A model generated the notes under the pieces. It saw only the letters and a list, made by a program, of their open reading frames with translations. It was not told the DNA's origin and did not search any database. Position numbers and translations under genes: made by a program. A DNA stretch of 64,000 bases. Origin: Actinomadura rudentiformis. GTDB taxonomy: Bacteria > Actinomycetota > Actinomycetes > Streptosporangiales > Streptosporangiaceae. This document shows positions 62,276 to 64,000 of this stretch, one piece after another (the stretch's first letter is position 1; each line of letters opens with the position of its first letter). The stretch covers positions 295,890 through 359,889 of the forward strand of contig NZ_WBMT01000010.1 in the NCBI RefSeq assembly GCF_008923185.1. The letters are read 5' to 3'.

Positions 62276-63494
62276 GTGGTCAGCACCGAAGACGTGGGTG
62301 TCTTCCTTGGGCTGGACGTCGGCAAGAGCTTCCATCACGGGCACGGGCTGACGCCGTCCGGCAAGAAGGTCCTCGACAAGCAGCTGCCCAACAGCGAGCC
62401 GAAGCGACGGGCACTGTTGGACAAGCTGACCGGAAAGTTCGGCACCGTGCTGGTCGTGGTGGATCAGCCGGCCTCGATCGGCGCGCTGCCGCTGACGGTG
62501 GCCCGGGATGCCGGTTGCAGGGTCGCTTACCTGCCGGGCCTGGCGATGCGACGGATCGCCGATCTCTACCCTGGCGAGGCGAAGACCGATGCCAAGGACG
62601 CCGCGGTGATCGCAGGTGCAGCTCGTTCGATGCCGCACACGTTGCCAACGCTCGAGCTGACCGATGAGATCACTGCGGATTTGACCGTCCTGGTCGGTTC
62701 CGACCAGGACCTGGCCGCCGAGGCCACCAGCAACCGGATCCGCAGCCTGCTTACCCGGTTCCACCCCAGTCTGGAGCGTGTCCTGGGCCCACGCCTCGAC
62801 CATCCAGCCGTCACCTGGCTGCTGGAACGCCATGGCTCCCCAGCCGCCCTCCGCAAAGCCGGACGACGCCGCCTCATCGAGCTGGTCGCTCCCACGGCTC
62901 CACGAATGGCCGAGCGGCTGATCGACGAGGCCTTCCTCGCACTCGACGAGCAGACCGTGATCGTTCCCGGGACCGGCACCCCAGACCTGGTGATCCCCTC
63001 GCTCGCCCGTTCCCTGGCCGCTGTTCACCAGCAGCGACACGCGCTGGAAGGGCAGATCAACACCCTGTTGGACACCCACCCCCTTCCCCAGGTCCTGACT
63101 TCGATGCCGGGAGCCGGAGCCAGGACCCCCGCCGTCGTGCTGGTCACCGTCGGCGACGGCACCAGCTTTCCCACCCCCGGCCACCTCGCCTCCTACGCCG
63201 GCCCCGCCCCAGCGACCAAGTCCTCAGGCACTTCGATCACCGGCGAACACGCACCCCAACAGAGAACCGACAGCTCAAACGCGCCATGTTCCTCTCAGCG
63301 TTCGCCGCCCTGCACGACCCGGCCTCCCGCAGCTACTGCAACCGCTGCAGAGCCCATGGGAAGACCACACACAGGCCCTGCTCCGCCTCGCCCGGCACCG
63401 CATCAGCGTCTTGTTCGCCATGCTCCGCGATGGCACCTTCTACGAACACTGCCCCGCACAACCGCGTGAGACCTTGCTGCCGGCAACGAGCTAA
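62276..63494 (+). pseudogene. IS110-family transposase with two frameshifts
   Basis: From GTG 62276: FLGLDVGKSFHHGHGLTPSG, VVVDQPASIGALPLTVARD and GEAKTDAKDAAVIAGAARSM (DEDD/RuvC-like domain), then LTSMPGAGARTPAVVLVTVG and LASYAGPAPATKSSGTSITG (transposase_20 domain with the catalytic Ser). After SITGEHA the frame is lost; the downstream sequence NRQLKRAMFLSAFAALHDP is read one frame back, and HTQALLRLARHRISVLFAM one frame back again, ending at TAA 63492-63494. Each shift fits a one-base deletion. The element is probably inactive unless helped in trans. Confidence 0.85.
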
Positions 63495-63506
63495 CGGCAG
63501 GGAACC

Positions 63507-63803
63507 ATGACACTCACAGAACTGATCGACCAGCTGACCAAGGCCGACGACGACCTCACCGTCTATGCCAGCGAACCATGGTCGACCCAAAGCGACGCAG
63601 TCGCCACCCTCAACACCAACAGAGCCCGACCCGACGCACAAGGCCGGACCTACCAGCTGGAAACCGCCCTGATCCGCGATGTCCTGGAGACCTGGAGCGC
63701 CCACCACGACGGGGCCGTTCCATCCCCGCAACAAGCATGCGAGGCGGTCATCTACTACGCCACCAACGACGCATACCCACTCCCAGACAAAGACCTGACC
63801 TAA
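63507..63803 (+). CDS. Small acidic protein, DUF7716-like
   Basis: 98 residues, net acidic. ATG has AGGGAACC before it. MTLTELIDQLTKADDDLTVY, EPWSTQSDAVATLNTN, LETALIRDVLETWSAHHDG and CEAVIYYATNDAYPLPDKDL resemble a small uncharacterised family that I recall as DUF7716, sometimes placed near toxin or immunity loci. The link is from memory and uncertain. It lies 12 bp after the broken IS110 transposase and may be a passenger or the neighbour of the insertion. Confidence 0.6.
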   Translation: MTLTELIDQLTKADDDLTVYASEPWSTQSDAVATLNTNRARPDAQGRTYQLETALIRDVLETWSAHHDGAVPSPQQACEAVIYYATNDAYPLPDKDLT

Positions 63804-63873
63804 CCACTCCACTCGACCAAGAACATAGAGACACCCCCCGCCACGTGTCTTCGTTCTCCCAGGTGCAGTCGTC

Positions 63874-63895
63874 GGGACTGTCTGAAAATCTGTGG
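63874..63895. repeat. Putative terminal inverted repeat of an IS256-type element
   Basis: GGGACTGTCTGAAAATCTGT followed by GG lies 18 bp outside the transposase stop at 63914. Its position and the GGG start fit the terminal repeats of IS256-family elements. The opposite end lies outside the window, so it cannot be confirmed here. Confidence 0.5.
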
Positions 63896-63913
63896 GTGGC
63901 GTGGTGATCGCTG

Positions 63914-64000
63914 TTAGTTCAGGGTGATGCGGTCGCCGTAGTGCAGCGAAAGTGCGTTCAACGCGGCCTTCCATCCGCGGGTCGTGCCGGTCACGTTGGT
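63914..64000 (-). mobile_element. IS256-family transposase C-terminus (partial)
   Basis: The minus strand reads TNVTGTTRGWKAALNALSL then HYGDRITLN and a TAA stop at 63914-63916. TTRGWKxALNxLxLxYGDRI is the conserved C-terminus of Mutator/IS256-type transposases. The rest of the element is beyond the right edge. Confidence 0.7.

Overview
The window looks like chromosome from a high-GC actinomycete. Genes are densely packed, third positions are almost all G/C, and GTG and TTG starts are common. The gene content is typical of filamentous actinobacteria: F420-type luciferase-like oxidoreductases, PF04672-type methyltransferases, an AfsR/SARP regulator, a mycothiol-type isomerase domain, a Tat-exported PhoX-like protein and an Asp23/Gls24-AmaP operon. 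A Thermomonosporaceae/Streptosporangiaceae-like organism (for example Actinomadura) is my inference; no rRNA or tRNA is present to test it.

Layout. 1-5.2 kb: the end of an aconitase-like frame, a methyltransferase with a divergent HxlR regulator, a VanJ-like membrane phosphatase and a short UvrA-type ABC ATPase. 5.3-15.3 kb: a 1,366-residue HEAT-repeat protein, a secreted Asp-box (sialidase-like) protein, two medium-chain dehydrogenases, a MmyB-type regulator and an F420-type oxidoreductase. 15.3-21.6 kb: a BRCT plus beta-propeller protein, a 5'-truncated oxidoreductase, a DeoR regulator followed by a coupled DUF4406-NUDIX pair, and a secreted chymotrypsin-fold protein that has lost its catalytic triad. 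21.8-28.6 kb: a PhoX-like protein, arsenic-type genes (ArsR; ArsR-ArsC fusion plus VOC protein), an imine-reductase-like enzyme, a cytochrome P450, a methyltransferase and a small membrane protein.

28.6-36.9 kb carries most of the signalling and envelope genes: a membrane Ser/Thr kinase divergent from a sigma factor fused to a zinc finger, membrane helix and lectin-like domain, a PucR regulator, a DUF72 protein, and a seven-gene Asp23/Gls24-DUF2273-DUF6286-AmaP operon that includes a mini-protein with a J-domain-like HPD motif. 36.9-48.8 kb is metabolic and transport: two MFS transporters, a third F420-type oxidoreductase, a GH3 glycosidase without a canonical start codon, an AfsR-type regulator, a second PF04672 methyltransferase behind a 10-codon leader ORF, a DapA-like aldolase and a GH3 remnant. 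48.8-61.2 kb has an ECF sigma factor coupled to a maleylpyruvate-isomerase-fold protein, a phytase-like esterase, CorA, a doubly deleted PP2C, an Eis-type acetyltransferase, two divergent membrane proteins with beta-helix repeats, a Baeyer-Villiger-type monooxygenase and a beta-lactamase-fold lipoprotein. The right end is decaying and mobile: a frameshifted TPR gene, an IS110 transposase with two frameshifts and a possible bridge RNA, a small acidic ORF and the end of an IS256-type element.

Three themes cross the window. Gene remnants are frequent (LLM oxidoreductase, GH3, PP2C, TPR, IS110 and possibly aconitase). Short tandem duplications of 12-19 bp sit at gene boundaries (9442, 19852, 23338, 34851, 34903). 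Convergent neighbours repeatedly overlap by 14-23 bp at their 3' ends. The most system-like, least explained parts are the kinase / sigma-lectin pair, the Asp23 operon with its HPD mini-protein, and the divergent beta-helix membrane pair.
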